DNA from: Thalassobaculum fulvum
GTDB lineage: Bacteria; Pseudomonadota; Alphaproteobacteria; Thalassobaculales; Thalassobaculaceae
Length of the DNA: 64,000 nt
Assembly (NCBI RefSeq): GCF_014652915.1
Contig: NZ_BMZS01000001.1
Coordinates: 62,001 to 126,000 of the forward strand
Reading direction: 5' to 3'
In this document: in pieces, positions 17,067-25,609 of the stretch
Layout of the letters: each line of letters starts with the position of its first letter
How positions within the stretch are numbered: position 1 is the first letter of the stretch
Notes under the pieces: model-generated
Databases searched by the model: none
Seen by the model: only the letters and a program-made list of their open reading frames with translations
What the model was told of the DNA's origin: nothing
Translations under genes and position numbers: made by a program

Positions 17067-19184
17067 ATGCTCGGCGCATCGGTGACATCCGCCGTCGCGG
17101 TCCTGCACAGCCTGGGCATTCTCGCGCTCATGGCGATCGGGATCTCGATGCTGCAACCGGGTCGTTCGGGCGACACGCCGGGCTGGCAGCGGTCGGTGAC
17201 GATGGGCGCGGTGTTCGGGTTGGCGGTGGCGATCGTGATGGCCGACCCGGTGGTGTTCCCGATGGGCGCCACCATCGACCCGCGGGGCGGACCGGCCATG
17301 CTGGCCGGTGTCTACGGCGGACCGGCGGCCGCGGTGGTCGCCGGCGCGATCGGCGGCGCGATGCGGGGATGGATCGGCGGCCCCGGGGCGGTCGGCGGCA
17401 TGACCGGCATCGCGGTCTACACCATCGTCGGCATCCTGGGCTGGGCGCTGCTGCGACGGCAGGCTAGCCGGCCGAGCCTGACCTGGCTCCTCGGATTCGC
17501 CGTGATCGGGACGCTGTGCGCCCTGCCGACGGCGTTCCTGCTGCCGGATTGGCGAATGGGGTTCGAGCTGCTGTCCAAGGCCTGGTGGCTGGTGCTCACC
17601 GGCAACGTCACCGGGGTGCTGGTGCTCGGCTTCCTGCTCGAGCAGGACTGGCGCCGCCGCAGCCTCGAGCAGGAGCTTCGGCAGACCGAGTCCCGGACCC
17701 GGGCGGCGGCCGAGGCCAAGACCCGGTTCCTGGCGTCCATGAGCCACGAGATCCGGACCCCGATGAACGCCGTGGTCGGCTTCGTCGACCTGCTGCGCGA
17801 CTCCAAGCTCGACAGCTTCCAGCGCCGCTGCACCGACCAGATCGGCGACGCCGCGCAGGGCCTGCTGCGGATCATCGACGACATCCTCGACTTCGCGAAG
17901 ATCGACTCCGGCGGGGTCGCCCTCGACCTGCGGCCGGTCGACGTGGTGGAGCTGGTCGAGAGCTGCCGGGAAATGCTGCTGCCGCAGCTCGAGGCCAAGG
18001 GCATCGCCTGTACCCTCGACCTCCCGAGCGACCTGCCCGGGACGGTCGAGGCCGACCCCGTCCGGCTTCGGCAGGTCCTGCTGAACCTGCTCGGCAACGC
18101 GGTCAAGTTCACCGATGCCGGGCGGATCGCCGTGTCGGTCCGGCACGCGGCCGGCCCAGCCGACGCGCCGGGCGATCTGACCATCACCATCGCCGACAGC
18201 GGGATCGGCATGACCGAGGCCGAGATGGCGCAGCTGTTCAGCCCGTTCGTCCAGGGCGACCATGTCGGCCGCGGCGGCACCGGTCTCGGCCTGGTGATCA
18301 GCCGGATGCTGGTCCAGGCGATGGGCGGCGAGCTGACGGTGGAGAGCACCCGCGGCGAGGGCACCACGGTGACGGTCCGGGTGCCGGTTCGCCGGAGCAC
18401 GGCAGCGGTGCCGAAGTCCGCCGTCGGCGGCGCGGCTCCCGGCAAGCCGGCCGGCCTGCGGATCCTGGTCGCCGAGGACGTGCCGCTGAACGCCGAGATG
18501 CTGGAAGTCACGCTGCGCCAGTCGAACCATTCGGTGCTCGTCGTCCCCGACGGCCAGCAGGCGGTCGACGCCGTGCGCGGCTCGCCCTTCGACCTGGTCC
18601 TGATGGACGTGCAGATGCCGGTGATGGACGGGTTGGCCGCGACCCGTGCGATCCGCGCCCTGGACGGCCCGGCCGCCGCCGTTCCGATCGTCGCGCTCAC
18701 CGCCTACGCCTCGCGCGAGGATCTCCGGGCCTGCCTGGACGCCGGCATGAACGACTTCCTGACCAAGCCGCTGGAGCGTGCCAAGCTCGAGGAAGTGCTG
18801 CAGCGCTGGGGCGGGGCCGGGAGCACCCGGCCGGCGCCGGCCGTGAGTCCGCCGGAGCTGCCGCCCGATCCCGTCGCGGCCGCCGCGGAGGGTCCGCCGG
18901 ACCGCGGCGCGGACGGGAGCCTGACCCGGATCGGCGAGTTGCTGGACCGGCTGGCGGGACTCGAACGCGACGACCGCGAGGCGGTCCGGTCGACCGCCCT
19001 CAACCTGGTCGCGGCGTCCGGCGATGCCGGTCTCGACTCCCTGGCCGACCGGTCGCGCCGGCTGGTGGCGGCGGCGCCGCGCTCCAACGTCGAGGCCCTC
19101 AACGCGCTGATCGAGGACGTCGCCGACGCCGGGCGACGCTCGCTGCGGACCCTCGATCCGACCGCCGGCGGAGATCGCCGTTGA
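17067..19184 (+). CDS. Hybrid histidine kinase with 5TM-LytS-type sensor
   Basis: 705-residue hybrid kinase. Five to six N-terminal hydrophobic spans (~1-190) include the DPRGGPAMLAGVYGG and GGAMRGWIGG blocks typical of the 5TMR-LYT sensor domain. A HisKA domain follows with His227 in FLASMSHEIRTPMN, then the ATPase domain (NLLGNAVKFTD, DSGIGM, GTGLGL), and a receiver with Asp514 in LMDVQMPVMDG. The last ~90 residues look like a helical bundle but lack the HxxKG motif of an Hpt domain. An in-frame GTG at 17052, 4 bp from GGAG, is an alternative start. It lies 61 bp after chvG and 19 bp before hprK, an unusual insertion in this conserved block. Confidence 0.9.
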   Translation: MLGASVTSAVAVLHSLGILALMAIGISMLQPGRSGDTPGWQRSVTMGAVFGLAVAIVMADPVVFPMGATIDPRGGPAMLAGVYGGPAAAVVAGAIGGAMRGWIGGPGAVGGMTGIAVYTIVGILGWALLRRQASRPSLTWLLGFAVIGTLCALPTAFLLPDWRMGFELLSKAWWLVLTGNVTGVLVLGFLLEQDWRRRSLEQELRQTESRTRAAAEAKTRFLASMSHEIRTPMNAVVGFVDLLRDSKLDSFQRRCTDQIGDAAQGLLRIIDDILDFAKIDSGGVALDLRPVDVVELVESCREMLLPQLEAKGIACTLDLPSDLPGTVEADPVRLRQVLLNLLGNAVKFTDAGRIAVSVRHAAGPADAPGDLTITIADSGIGMTEAEMAQLFSPFVQGDHVGRGGTGLGLVISRMLVQAMGGELTVESTRGEGTTVTVRVPVRRSTAAVPKSAVGGAAPGKPAGLRILVAEDVPLNAEMLEVTLRQSNHSVLVVPDGQQAVDAVRGSPFDLVLMDVQMPVMDGLAATRAIRALDGPAAAVPIVALTAYASREDLRACLDAGMNDFLTKPLERAKLEEVLQRWGGAGSTRPAPAVSPPELPPDPVAAAAEGPPDRGADGSLTRIGELLDRLAGLERDDREAVRSTALNLVAASGDAGLDSLADRSRRLVAAAPRSNVEALNALIEDVADAGRRSLRTLDPTAGGDRR

Positions 19185-19203
19185 CAGCCGGCGCCGGCCG
19201 GCC

Positions 19204-19635
19204 ATGCTGCGCGCCATGGAGACGGTCTGGGGCACCACGGTGGCGATCGACGGTCGGGCGGTGTTGCTCCGCGGGCCGTCGGGCGCCGGCAAGTCGGACG
19301 TGGCGCTCCGGCTGATCGACGCCGGGGCCGGCCTGGTCGCGGACGACCGGACCGAGCTGGTGCGCGAGGGCGACCGGTTGGTGGCCCGGGCGCCGGAGGC
19401 GTTGCGCAACCGACTCGAGGTTCGCGGCATCGGGATCGTGACGATCGCCTCGGTGCCGCGCGCGCCGCTGGTCCTGGCGGTCGACCTGGTGCCTCCGGAA
19501 CAGGTGCCGCGGCTGCCGGATCCCGGCCGCTGGACCCATGCCGGGGTGTCGATCCCGCTGATCGTGCTGGCCGCCTTCGAAGCTTCGGCGCCGGCCAAGA
19601 TCCGGTTGGCCCTGCGCATGGTGACCGACGAATGA
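19204..19635 (+). CDS. hprK: HPr kinase/phosphorylase, short alphaproteobacterial form
   Basis: 143-residue HprK consisting only of the C-terminal catalytic domain, as usual in alphaproteobacteria (about half the length of Firmicutes HprK). The Walker A loop GPSGAGKS (residues 24-31), DDRTELV and the signature LEVRGIGI are present. It phosphorylates and dephosphorylates HPr on the regulatory serine. Substrate HPr (Ser47) is encoded 1.5 kb downstream in the same strand. A second ATG four codons in (METVWG) is a possible start. Confidence 0.92.
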   Translation: MLRAMETVWGTTVAIDGRAVLLRGPSGAGKSDVALRLIDAGAGLVADDRTELVREGDRLVARAPEALRNRLEVRGIGIVTIASVPRAPLVLAVDLVPPEQVPRLPDPGRWTHAGVSIPLIVLAAFEASAPAKIRLALRMVTDE

Positions 19636-19678
19636 CCCCCGACCGATCAATGACTGGCGGCCGACCGAGGCGCCGGCC

Positions 19679-20641
19679 GTGAGCGATCCGGGCGAACAGG
19701 CCGGCCGGACCCTGGTGGTGCTGGTCACCGGGCTCAGCGGCGCCGGGCGGACCTCCACCCTGAAGATCCTGGAGGACGAGGGGTTCGAGGCGGTCGACAA
19801 CCTGCCGCTGTCGCTGCTGCCGATCCTGCTGGCGCCGGGCCGCGGCGGGGACGCGCCGGCGGGCACCGGGTCGGTCGCGATGGGGGCGACGCGGCTGGCG
19901 GTCGGCGTCGACCTGCGGACCCGCGGCTTCGACCAGCGGCTGTTGCTCGACCAGCTGACGGCGCTGCGCGCCCGCTCCGATCTCGACCTTCGCGTGGTCT
20001 ACCTGGACTGCGACGACGCCGTGCTGATCCGCCGCTTCACCGAGACCCGGCGCCGGCACCCGCTGGCGACCGACCGGCCGGTCGCCGACGGCATCCGGAT
20101 CGAGCGCGAGGTCATGATGCCGCTGCGCGAGGCGGCCGACGTGGTGATCGACACCTCGGCGCTGACCCTCGCGACCTTCCGGCAGGCGCTGGCGGCGGCG
20201 CTGGCGGTCGGCGGCGGGCGGCAGATGACCGTGACGGTGCTGTCGTTCGCGTTCCGCGGCGGCCTGCCGCGCGAGGCCGACATGGTGTTCGACGTGCGGT
20301 TCCTCGACAACCCGCACTACGTCGAGGAGCTGCGCCCGCATGACGGTCGCGACCCGGCGGTCGCCGCCCATGTCGGGCGCGATCCCGACTTCGAACCGTT
20401 CCTGGCGCGCCTGCAGGCGCTGCTGGAACCGCTGCTGCCGCGCTACCAGAGCGAGGGCAAGAGCTACCTGACGATCGCGGTCGGCTGTACCGGCGGCAAG
20501 CACCGCTCGGTGGTCACCGCCGAACGGCTGGCGGCGTGGTTGAAGAGCCTCGGCACTCCTGTCACGCTCAGGCATCGCGACCTGCCGGCAGCGGCAGGGG
20601 AGGGGGAGCAGTCGACGACCGGAGAGGCGACGAATGGCTGA
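19679..20641 (+). CDS. rapZ: RapZ-family nucleotide-binding protein
   Basis: 320-residue RapZ (YvcJ/YhbJ-type) P-loop protein. The Walker A loop is GLSGAGRTS (residues 18-26), followed by DNLPLSLLP; the C-terminal domain contains FRGGLPREADMVFDVRFLDNPHYVEELR and VGCTGGKHRSV, both strongly conserved in the family. In enterobacteria it is an RNase E adaptor controlling GlmS; the alphaproteobacterial role is less clear. The GTG start at 19679 follows hprK by 43 bp. The location inside the PTS block supports a link to nitrogen-PTS signalling. Confidence 0.94.
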   Translation: MSDPGEQAGRTLVVLVTGLSGAGRTSTLKILEDEGFEAVDNLPLSLLPILLAPGRGGDAPAGTGSVAMGATRLAVGVDLRTRGFDQRLLLDQLTALRARSDLDLRVVYLDCDDAVLIRRFTETRRRHPLATDRPVADGIRIEREVMMPLREAADVVIDTSALTLATFRQALAAALAVGGGRQMTVTVLSFAFRGGLPREADMVFDVRFLDNPHYVEELRPHDGRDPAVAAHVGRDPDFEPFLARLQALLEPLLPRYQSEGKSYLTIAVGCTGGKHRSVVTAERLAAWLKSLGTPVTLRHRDLPAAAGEGEQSTTGEATNG

Positions 20642-20646
20642 CGATC

Positions 20647-21087
20647 ATGGGAATGGCTGACGCCGGGACCGGGGACCCGGTGATCGGTCTGGTGCTGGTG
20701 ACGCATGGCCGGCTCGCCGAGGAGCTGCGGCTGGTCATGGAGCACGTCGTCGGGCCGCAGACGGCCATCGCGACGGTCTGCATCGGGCCGGACGACGACA
20801 TGGAGCAGCGCCGGCGCGAGATCCTGGAGCGCGTCGACGCCATGGATTCCGGGAGCGGCGTCGTGGTCCTGACCGACATGTTCGGCGGCACCCCGTCGAA
20901 CCTCGCGATCTCGATCCTCGACCGGCCCGGAGTCGAGGTCATCGCCGGCGTCAACCTGCCGATGCTGATCAAGCTGGCGAGCGCGCGGGTCGGCGGCACG
21001 CTGGCCGAGGCGGCGGCGGCGGCCCGCGACGCCGGGCGCAAGTACATCTCGATCGCCTCCGAGGTGCTCGGCGGCGCGGGGCGGTGA
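20647..21087 (+). CDS. manX: PTS EIIA, mannose-family (EIIA-Man type)
   Basis: 146-residue EIIA component of the mannose/fructose family. The phospho-accepting His20 lies in LVTHGRLAEEL; TDMFGGTPSNLA and the NLPMLIKLA segment are also family-typical. No EIIB or membrane EIIC gene is present nearby, so it is likely regulatory (nitrogen-type PTS), taking phosphate from HPr. The ATG at 20647 lies 5 bp after the rapZ stop; the second in-frame ATG at 20653 is also possible. Confidence 0.9.
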   Translation: MGMADAGTGDPVIGLVLVTHGRLAEELRLVMEHVVGPQTAIATVCIGPDDDMEQRRREILERVDAMDSGSGVVVLTDMFGGTPSNLAISILDRPGVEVIAGVNLPMLIKLASARVGGTLAEAAAAARDAGRKYISIASEVLGGAGR

Positions 21088-21138
21088 CATGGCTGGCAGC
21101 GCCGGACGGGGCGGCCGGCCGGCCGCGGGGACGGGTCG

Positions 21139-21408
21139 ATGACGGCGCGTCGGGTCCTCCTCATCACCAACAAGCGCGGCCTGCATGCGCGGGCCGCCGC
21201 CAAGTTCGTGCAGTGCGCCGGCTCGTTCGACGCCGAGGTCGCGGTGCGCAAGGACGGCCAGACGGTGTCCGGGCGCTCGATCATGGGCCTGATGATGCTG
21301 GCGGCCTCGCCCGGGAGCTCCATCGAGGTGGTGGCCGACGGCCCGCAGGCCACCGCCGCCGTCGAGGCGATCGCCGTCCTGGTCGACGGCAAGTTCGATG
21401 AAGACTGA
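21139..21408 (+). CDS. ptsH: HPr phosphocarrier protein
   Basis: 89-residue HPr. His16 in NKRGLHARAAAKF receives phosphate from enzyme I; Ser47 in SGRSIMGLMML is the target of HprK encoded upstream. Length and strand/helix pattern are normal. The coding end overlaps the start of ptsI by 11 bp, so the two are probably translationally coupled. In alphaproteobacteria this HPr is part of the regulatory PTS rather than a sugar importer. Confidence 0.95.
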   Translation: MTARRVLLITNKRGLHARAAAKFVQCAGSFDAEVAVRKDGQTVSGRSIMGLMMLAASPGSSIEVVADGPQATAAVEAIAVLVDGKFDED

Positions 21409-23176
21409 GCGCGGCCGGAAACGCGGTGCCCGGCCCGTCGTGTTCGACGGCATCGGCGTCTCGGCCGGGATCGCCATCGGCCCGGCCTACGTGCTGGAGG
21501 GCGGGATCGCCCAGGTTCCGGAGTTCGCGGTGGCCCCCGAGGCGGTCGACGCCGAGATCGAGCGGTTCCGCGGTGCGCTCGCCAGGGCGCGGCGGCAGGT
21601 GCGCAAGCTGCGCCGCAAGGCCGAGGCGCTGCCGGAGTCGGTGCTGGAGGAGCTCGGCCCGCTGCTCGACGCCCACGGCGCCATGCTGGAGTCCAGCCGC
21701 CTGGCCGGCGGCGTCGAGACCGCCATCCGGACCCGGGCGGTCAACGCCGAGGCTGCGGTCCAGGCCGTCGTCGGCCAGCTGGTCCGCGGCCTGGAGGCGG
21801 TCGGCGACGCCTATCTGGCGTCGCGCGGCCAGGACATCCGCGAGGTCGGCGACCGCATCCTGCGGCACCTGACGGCGACCCCGTACCACGCGTTCTCGAT
21901 GCTGACCCCGGGCACCATCGTGGTCGCCGAGGAGCTGAGCCCGGCCGACACCGCGCTGATGGACCCGGCCCTGGTCGCCGGCTTCGCGACCGCGCTCGGC
22001 GGTGCCGACAGCCATACCGCGATCATGGCGCGCTCCATGGGGATCCCGGCGGTGCTCGGGGTGCCGGCGGTGTCGGCCCGGGTCCGCTCGGGCGTCCGGC
22101 TGATCGTCGACGGCGAGGCCGGCCGGATCGTGGTCGACCCGGACCCCGAGACGCTCGCCGAGTACCGCCGCAAGGCCGAGGCCCGGCGGCGGCTGGAGCG
22201 CCAGCTCAACCGGCTGCGCGGGCTGCCGGCGGTGACGACCGACGGCGTGCGGATCGGCCTGCAGGCCAACCTGGAGCTGCCGCGCGACCTCGACACCGCC
22301 CTGCACGGTGGCGCCGAGGGCATCGGCCTGCTGCGCACCGAGTTCCTGTTCATGAACCGCCCCGACCTGCCGAGCGAGGACGAGCAGTACGCCGCCCTCC
22401 GGCACATGGTGGAGACCCTGGACGGCCGGCCGGTCACCATCCGCACCCTCGACGTCGGCGGCGAGAAGCTGGCCACCGCGCTCGGCGAGCGGATCGCGGA
22501 ATCGGCCAACCCCGCACTCGGCCTGCGCGCCATCCGCCTGGCGCTGAAGGAGCCGAAGCTGCTGGAGACCCAGCTGGCGGCGATCCTGCGGGCCGGGGCG
22601 CACGGGCCGGTGCGGATCCTGCTGCCGATGATCTCGTCGGTGGGTCAGGTGCGGGCGGTGCGCGCGATCCTGGCCCGGGTGGTGAGCCGCCTCAAGCGCC
22701 GCAAGGTGCCGATCGCCAACCCGGTGCCGCCGCTCGGCGTGATGATCGAGGTGCCGGGTGCGGCCCTGACCGCCGACGCGCTGGCCCGCGAGTGCGACTT
22801 CATGGCGCTCGGGACCAACGACCTGACCATGTATACGCTGGCGATCGACCGCGGCGACGAGCAGGTCGCCGACCTGTACAACCCGCTGCACCCGTCGGTG
22901 CTGCGGCTGATCCAGTTCACGGTCGAGGCCGCCCACCGCAACGCCATCCCGGTCAGCGTCTGCGGCGAGATCGCCGGCGACCCGCGCTATGCGCCGCTGC
23001 TGGTCGGGCTCGGGGTCGGCGAGCTGTCGATGGCCGGCACCGCGCTGCCGCGGGTCAAGCAGCGCATCCGCCGGCTGGCCGCCGGCCCGGCGACCCAGCG
23101 CGCCCGCGCCATCATGGACCAGGTCGACGAGACCCGGATCGCCACCCTGCTGGACGACTTCAACGAAGGACTCTGA
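21398..23176 (+). CDS. ptsI: PEP-protein phosphotransferase, enzyme I
   Basis: 592-residue enzyme I that autophosphorylates with PEP and passes phosphate to HPr. Phospho-His206 lies in GGADSHTAIMARSMGIPAVLG. The C-terminal PEP-binding barrel shows LRTEFLFMNR, TLDVGGEK, GTNDLTMYTLAIDR and the catalytic cysteine in SVCGEIAGD. There is no N-terminal GAF domain, so this is the sugar-PTS-type length rather than PtsP. It ends the chvI-to-ptsI block; a hairpin follows the stop. Confidence 0.95.
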   Translation: MKTERGRKRGARPVVFDGIGVSAGIAIGPAYVLEGGIAQVPEFAVAPEAVDAEIERFRGALARARRQVRKLRRKAEALPESVLEELGPLLDAHGAMLESSRLAGGVETAIRTRAVNAEAAVQAVVGQLVRGLEAVGDAYLASRGQDIREVGDRILRHLTATPYHAFSMLTPGTIVVAEELSPADTALMDPALVAGFATALGGADSHTAIMARSMGIPAVLGVPAVSARVRSGVRLIVDGEAGRIVVDPDPETLAEYRRKAEARRRLERQLNRLRGLPAVTTDGVRIGLQANLELPRDLDTALHGGAEGIGLLRTEFLFMNRPDLPSEDEQYAALRHMVETLDGRPVTIRTLDVGGEKLATALGERIAESANPALGLRAIRLALKEPKLLETQLAAILRAGAHGPVRILLPMISSVGQVRAVRAILARVVSRLKRRKVPIANPVPPLGVMIEVPGAALTADALARECDFMALGTNDLTMYTLAIDRGDEQVADLYNPLHPSVLRLIQFTVEAAHRNAIPVSVCGEIAGDPRYAPLLVGLGVGELSMAGTALPRVKQRIRRLAAGPATQRARAIMDQVDETRIATLLDDFNEGL

Positions 23177-23181
23177 GGCAG

Positions 23182-23210
23182 GCGGATAGCGGCTCGAAGC
23201 CGGCTTCCGC
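23182..23210 (+). terminator. Possible terminator of the PTS block
   Basis: Just after ptsI, GCGGA and TCCGC enclose a CGGCT-CGA-AGCCG hairpin. There is no T run, so rho-independent termination is uncertain. Confidence 0.35.
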
Positions 23211-23348
23211 TCTGTTCCGCGCCTCGCGCTGCCACGTCCCGGCAATTCGGCCTCTCGGGCTCGCTTAGCCGATCCGATGCCAAACGTAGAGCCCTTGGCG
23301 GAAGACAGTCGCAGCACCAAGCCTGCCGTGACCCATCTCACGCTTGAC

Positions 23349-23374
23349 GAACTGTCTTTCAAGAGAGACAGTTC
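23349..23374 (+). promoter_or_regulatory. Palindromic operator of the toxin-antitoxin pair
   Basis: Perfect 9-bp inverted repeat GAACTGTCT (23349-23357) and AGACAGTTC (23366-23374) with an 8-bp spacer. The right arm ends on the base before the toxin's GTG start. Toxin-antitoxin operons of this class are normally autorepressed by the antitoxin at such sites; that role is inferred. Confidence 0.7.
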
Positions 23375-23684
23375 GTGCTGATAGAAATTCGCCAGACCGA
23401 CGTGTTCGCCAACTGGTTCGCACGGCTTCGGGACCGTCAGGCCCGCGCCCGGATCACCGCCCGTATCCGCCGCCTCTCGCTCGGCAATCTTGGCGACGTC
23501 AAGCCGGTCGGCGGCGGTGTGTCTGTCGGAGCTGCGCGTCGACCATGGCCCAGGCTATCGCCTGTACCTCGCGAGACACGGCGAGACCGTGGTCGTCCTG
23601 TTGTGCGGCGGCGACAAGCGCCGTCAGAGCCGCGACATAGCCCGCGCCATCCAATTGGCGCGAGACCTGACGAGGACGCCATGA
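23375..23684 (+). pseudogene. RelE/HigB-type toxin, frameshifted
   Basis: Remnant of a ~101-residue HigB/RelE-like toxin (addiction-module killer protein). The first part (IEIRQTDVFANWFARLRDRQARARITARIRRL, then GDVKPVGGG) is in one frame and the second part (SELRVDHGPGYRLYLARHGETVVVLLCGGDK) in another. The break coincides with a TGTC-TGTC duplication at 23520-23527; removing one copy restores GVSEL and a continuous family-typical protein. The GTG at 23375 is directly after the operator, and its restored stop overlaps the antitoxin ATG (ATGA). In the intact family the protein is an mRNA-cleaving ribosome-dependent RNase. Confidence 0.8.
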
Positions 23685-23962
23685 AGCCGAGGACCCGTCC
23701 CTGGGACGCCGCGGAGACGCTGAACAGCAAGGAGGACATCGCCGCCTACCTCGACGCGGTTCTTGAGGACGGCGATCCCGAGTTGCTGAAGGCGGCCCTG
23801 GGCGACGTCGCCCGCGCGAAGGGAATGACCGACATCGCAAAGGCCACCGGCCTCGGCCGAACCAACCTCTACAAGGCACTGTCGCCCAGCGGGAATCCCG
23901 AGTTCGCGACGGTCGTCAGGGTCCTGAAGGCGCTCGGCCTGCGGCTCACCGTGGTGGCCTGA
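23681..23962 (+). CDS. HigA-like antitoxin (addiction-module antidote)
   Basis: 93-residue antidote protein paired with the broken toxin. It has the family start WDAAETLNSKEDIAAYLDAVLEDGDPELLKAAL and an Xre-type helix-turn-helix (MTDIAKATGLGRTNLYKALSPSGNPEFATVVRVLKALGL), which should bind the upstream palindrome and the toxin. It is intact, with ATG at 23681 overlapping the restored toxin stop. With the toxin disabled, it may survive as a stand-alone regulator or anti-addiction remnant. Confidence 0.88.
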   Translation: MKPRTRPWDAAETLNSKEDIAAYLDAVLEDGDPELLKAALGDVARAKGMTDIAKATGLGRTNLYKALSPSGNPEFATVVRVLKALGLRLTVVA

Positions 23963-23990
23963 CGACCCGAGAGCGGGTCGGGCGCCCCGA

Positions 23991-24446
23991 TCACAGCGGC
24001 GCCAGATCCAGCGCCATGCGGTAGTCGCCGCGGTCGGTCAGGCCGAGCCGCCGGTAGAACCCGACCGCCGGGTTGTCGCGGGCGACCGTGAGCTCGATCC
24101 GGGTGCGGCCGGTGGCCCGGGCGTGGGCCTCGACCGCCGCCATCAGCGCCGTGCCGACGCCGCCGGTTCGGCAGTCCGGCTCGACCCAGAGATTGGCCAC
24201 GAAGAACCAGTCGCCGCCGGTCCAGCTCGCATATTTCGGGAAGCCCTGCACGAACCCGACCGGCGCGCCGTCGGCGGCCTCGGCGATCCAGGCCTGGAAG
24301 CGCGCCGGCTCGTCCCAGCCGTCGCGCTCGAACGCCTCGAGGCCGATCGTCGGCTCGCGACCGTGCATGCGGGACAGCGCCACCAGCATGGCCAGCAGGG
24401 CGGGGGCGTCGCCGCGCTCGGCCCGCCGGACCCGGACGTCGCTCAC
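23991..24446 (-). CDS. GNAT-family N-acetyltransferase
   Basis: 151-residue GNAT acetyltransferase. The acetyl-CoA loop is CRTGGVGTALMAAVEAHA and the C-terminal part shows ELTVARDNPAVGFYRRLGL, both typical. Substrate unknown. The GTG at 24444-24446 is preceded by GAGGGGG; no ATG lies nearby. It follows zapE in the same direction with an 11-bp gap, so both are probably in one operon with the SDR gene. Confidence 0.85.
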   Translation of the reverse strand: MSDVRVRRAERGDAPALLAMLVALSRMHGREPTIGLEAFERDGWDEPARFQAWIAEAADGAPVGFVQGFPKYASWTGGDWFFVANLWVEPDCRTGGVGTALMAAVEAHARATGRTRIELTVARDNPAVGFYRRLGLTDRGDYRMALDLAPL

Positions 24447-24457
24447 GGCCCCCTCAT

Positions 24458-25609
24458 TCAAGGCCGGTGCGGCTCGGCGAAATAGTCGGCCGAGCGCATC
24501 TCCATCAGCCGCGACACCGTGCGGTCGAACTCGAAGCCCCAGTCGCTGCCGGCGTACAGTTTCTCGGCCTCGGCGGCGGCCGAGCACACCAGGGTGACCC
24601 GGCGCTCGTACAGCGAGTCGATCAGCAGCATGAAACGCCGTGCCCGGTCGCGGATCGCATCGGTCATCAGCGGGACGTCGTCGATCAGCACCGCCCGGTA
24701 ACGCCGGGCGAGCGCCAGGAAGTCGGCGGGCCCGAGCGGCCGGGCGCACAGCTCCTCGAAGCCGAACCGCGCCACCCCCTTGGCGGCGTGCGCCACCTCC
24801 AGCTCGCGGCCGTGCACCACCACGCTGTCCGGCTCCGGCTCGGCGCCGCCGGTCAGCTCGGCGAACAGCCGGTCGAGCGCGGCCCGCGCCGCCGCATCGG
24901 CCGGGGTGAAGAACAGGGTCTCGCCGACCAGCCGGTCGCGCCGGTAGTCGGTGCCGTCGCCGAGATCGACGACGTCGAGCCGCTCCTTCAGCAGCTCGAT
25001 GAACGGCAGGAAGCGGTCGCGGTGCAGGCCGCCCTTGTACAGGTCGTCGGGCGGCCGGTTGGAGGTGGTGACCACCACCACGCCGCGCTCGAACAGGGCG
25101 GTGAACAGCCGCGCCAGGATCATCGCGTCGGCGATGTCCCGCACCTCCATCTCGTCGAAGCACAGCAGCGACACCTGGTCGGCGACGCTGGCCGCCGCCT
25201 GCAGGATCGGCGAATCGCCGGCGCCGCCGGCCTGGCGGAACCGGTGGATCAGCCCGTGCACCTCCTGCATGAACTCGTGGAAGTGCACCCGGCGCTTGGC
25301 CGCGACCGGGGCGGCCTCGAAGAACAGGTCCATCAGCATGGACTTGCCGCGCCCGACCGGGCCGAACAGGTACAACCCCGTTGGGGCGGCGGCCTCCCGG
25401 GAGCGGCGCAGGCCGAGCTTCGACAGCCAGCCGCCGGCCGAGGCCGAGCGCGCCTGCCAGCCGTCGACGGCACGCGCCAGGTCGTCGAGGCGGGCCGACG
25501 CGGCCTCCTGTTCGGGATCGCCCTTCAGCTCGCCGGACGCGACCCGCGCCCGGTAGCGGGCGAGCGGGCCGCCGGCCGGCGCCGGGGTCTCGGCCTCAGC
25601 GGCCGCCAT
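24458..25609 (-). CDS. zapE: ZapE (AFG1-like) cell-division ATPase
   Basis: 383-residue AFG1-like ATPase related to ZapE, which influences Z-ring stability in gammaproteobacteria. The P-loop GPVGRGKSMLMDLFF, HFHEFMQEVH, LLCFDEMEVRDIADAMIL (Walker B) and TTSNRPPDDLYKGGLHRDRF are all strongly conserved in the family. Its start overlaps the SDR stop by 14 bp. Functional role in this organism is inferred from family membership. Confidence 0.93.
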   Translation of the reverse strand: MAAAEAETPAPAGGPLARYRARVASGELKGDPEQEAASARLDDLARAVDGWQARSASAGGWLSKLGLRRSREAAAPTGLYLFGPVGRGKSMLMDLFFEAAPVAAKRRVHFHEFMQEVHGLIHRFRQAGGAGDSPILQAAASVADQVSLLCFDEMEVRDIADAMILARLFTALFERGVVVVTTSNRPPDDLYKGGLHRDRFLPFIELLKERLDVVDLGDGTDYRRDRLVGETLFFTPADAAARAALDRLFAELTGGAEPEPDSVVVHGRELEVAHAAKGVARFGFEELCARPLGPADFLALARRYRAVLIDDVPLMTDAIRDRARRFMLLIDSLYERRVTLVCSAAAEAEKLYAGSDWGFEFDRTVSRLMEMRSADYFAEPHRP

